A stretch of 6,050 nt of DNA, taken from assembly GCA_900313745.1 (NCBI GenBank), contig OMSM01000537.1, positions 1-6,050 on the forward strand. Direction: 5' to 3'. Position 1 is the first letter of the stretch; each line of letters begins with the position of its first letter. This document shows positions 5,296 through 6,050 of this stretch, piece after piece. Source of the stretch: an uncultured Lachnospiraceae bacterium (GTDB lineage Bacteria > Bacillota > Clostridia > Lachnospirales > Lachnospiraceae). The notes beneath the pieces were generated by a model. The model did not search any database, was not told where the DNA came from, and was given only the letters and a program-made list of their open reading frames with translations. Position numbers and translations under genes: made by a program.

Positions 5296-6050
5296 ATGGC
5301 GAACAATACCGAGAATGCCCCCAAGGATATCCACAGCAAGAGCTATTTCGCAAGGAACTGGATGCTCTATGTGATGATGATCCCTGGTCTCGCATATCTT
5401 ATCATGAACAACTATCTGCCGATGTTCGGCCTGACCTTCGCCTTCAAGAAGATCAATTACACCGTCGGCGTGTGGAAGAGTCCCTGGGTAGGTTTTTCCA
5501 ACTTCACCTATCTGTTCAAGACCAAGGATGCCTTCGTCGTGTTCCGCAATACCATTCTCTACAACCTGGTATTCATCGTGCTCGGCGTGGTCATGGGCAT
5601 CACGGTCGCAATCCTGTTGGAGCAGACCACAGGCAAACTGTTCAAGATCTATCAGACAAGCCTCCTGCTCCCGTTCCTGCTCTCCATGGCGGTCGTCGCG
5701 TATCTGGCATTCGCCTATCTGAGCACGGACAACGGCTTCATCAACAACTCGATACTGAAAATCTTCGGCAAGGATGCGATCAGCTGGTATTCCAACGCGA
5801 AATACTGGCCCTTCATCCTGACGTACATTCATATGTGGAAGACCATCGGCTACACGTCGATTCTCTACTACGCGACCCTGATCGGCATAGACAGTTCCTA
5901 TTATGAGGCAGCGGTCCTGGACGGCGCGTCCGTCTGGCAGCAGATCCGGCATATCACGCTTCCCTGCCTGAGGCCTACGATCATCACTCTGGTTATCATG
6001 AACGTCGGCCGCATGTTCTACTCCGACTTCGGTCTGTTCTACCAGGTCCC
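5296..6050 (+). CDS. ABC-transporter permease, LplB/CUT1 type (3' end outside window)
   Basis: The frame from ATG 5296 stays open to the window edge, giving 251 residues without a stop; family members are usually around 300, so most of the protein is present. It is preceded by AGGGGAG (5284-5290), 5 nt before the ATG. After a polar N-terminus (1-20), hydrophobic segments lie at about 22-45, 84-108, 120-141, 171-193 and 225-240. The loop EAAVLDGASVWQQIRHITLP (204-223), with E204-A-A and D209-G-A, is the binding-protein-dependent permease 'EAA' motif that docks on the ATPase. The motifs WMLYVMMIPGLAYLIMNNYLPMFG and FVVFRNTILYN match permeases that partner LplA/YtcQ-like binding proteins. It forms the membrane channel for the substrate captured by the lipoprotein encoded 206 bases upstream. 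A second permease (YtcP-like) is expected next; no ATPase is seen, as is common in CUT1 loci that share a distant one. Confidence 0.93.
   Translation, partial: MANNTENAPKDIHSKSYFARNWMLYVMMIPGLAYLIMNNYLPMFGLTFAFKKINYTVGVWKSPWVGFSNFTYLFKTKDAFVVFRNTILYNLVFIVLGVVMGITVAILLEQTTGKLFKIYQTSLLLPFLLSMAVVAYLAFAYLSTDNGFINNSILKIFGKDAISWYSNAKYWPFILTYIHMWKTIGYTSILYYATLIGIDSSYYEAAVLDGASVWQQIRHITLPCLRPTIITLVIMNVGRMFYSDFGLFYQV

Noticed and set aside
5241..5906. A 221-codon + strand frame overlapping the permease
   Set aside because: It is out of frame with the permease, which has a good ribosome site, membrane segments and the EAA motif; the alternative product is hydrophilic and unrecognisable.

Overview
The window looks like chromosomal DNA from an anaerobic, fairly GC-rich Clostridia-type Bacillota (Lachnospiraceae or a related gut or rumen lineage is my best guess). 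The grounds are a DUF975 membrane protein, a VanR/VanS-like two-component pair, strong AGGAGG-type ribosome binding sites, a LacI-family regulator beside a lipoprotein-anchored CUT1/LplA-type sugar importer, and many cysteines in an exported protein. The assignment comes from family knowledge and style, not from a database search. All genes are on the + strand.

Region 1 (1-2137), signalling: the 3' end of a DUF975 integral membrane protein, a strong hairpin, an OmpR/PhoB-type response regulator (300-986), and its sensor histidine kinase (1044-2102). The module closes with a long hairpin terminator (2093-2137) whose left arm contains the last codons of the kinase.

Region 2 (2138-2397), an AT-rich intergenic stretch of 260 bases: a sigma-A-like promoter (TTGACA, 18 nt, TACGAT) and a CG-centred near-palindrome (TGAAACGATTCA, 2368-2379) that fits a LacI-family operator just upstream of the regulator. 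Two further CG-centred palindromes lie upstream.

Region 3 (2398-6050), carbohydrate uptake: a LacI/GalR-family regulator (2398-3435), a lipoprotein solute-binding protein with a DUF3502-like C-terminus (3554-5089), and the first 251 codons of an LplB-type ABC permease (5296 to the window edge). The permease has no stop in the window. A second permease and glycoside-processing enzymes would be expected further downstream (inference). The regulator probably senses a sugar and controls its own gene and the transporter. The spacers of this cassette are the least ordinary part of the window. The LacI-to-lipoprotein spacer holds several interlocking inverted repeats. The lipoprotein-to-permease spacer holds a 20-bp near-perfect hairpin flanked by smaller ones, probably to keep binding-protein expression above permease expression.

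I see no mobile element, CRISPR array, tRNA or rRNA, and no convincing undescribed multi-gene system. The genes are ordinary; the candidates for something new are the structured non-coding spacers.
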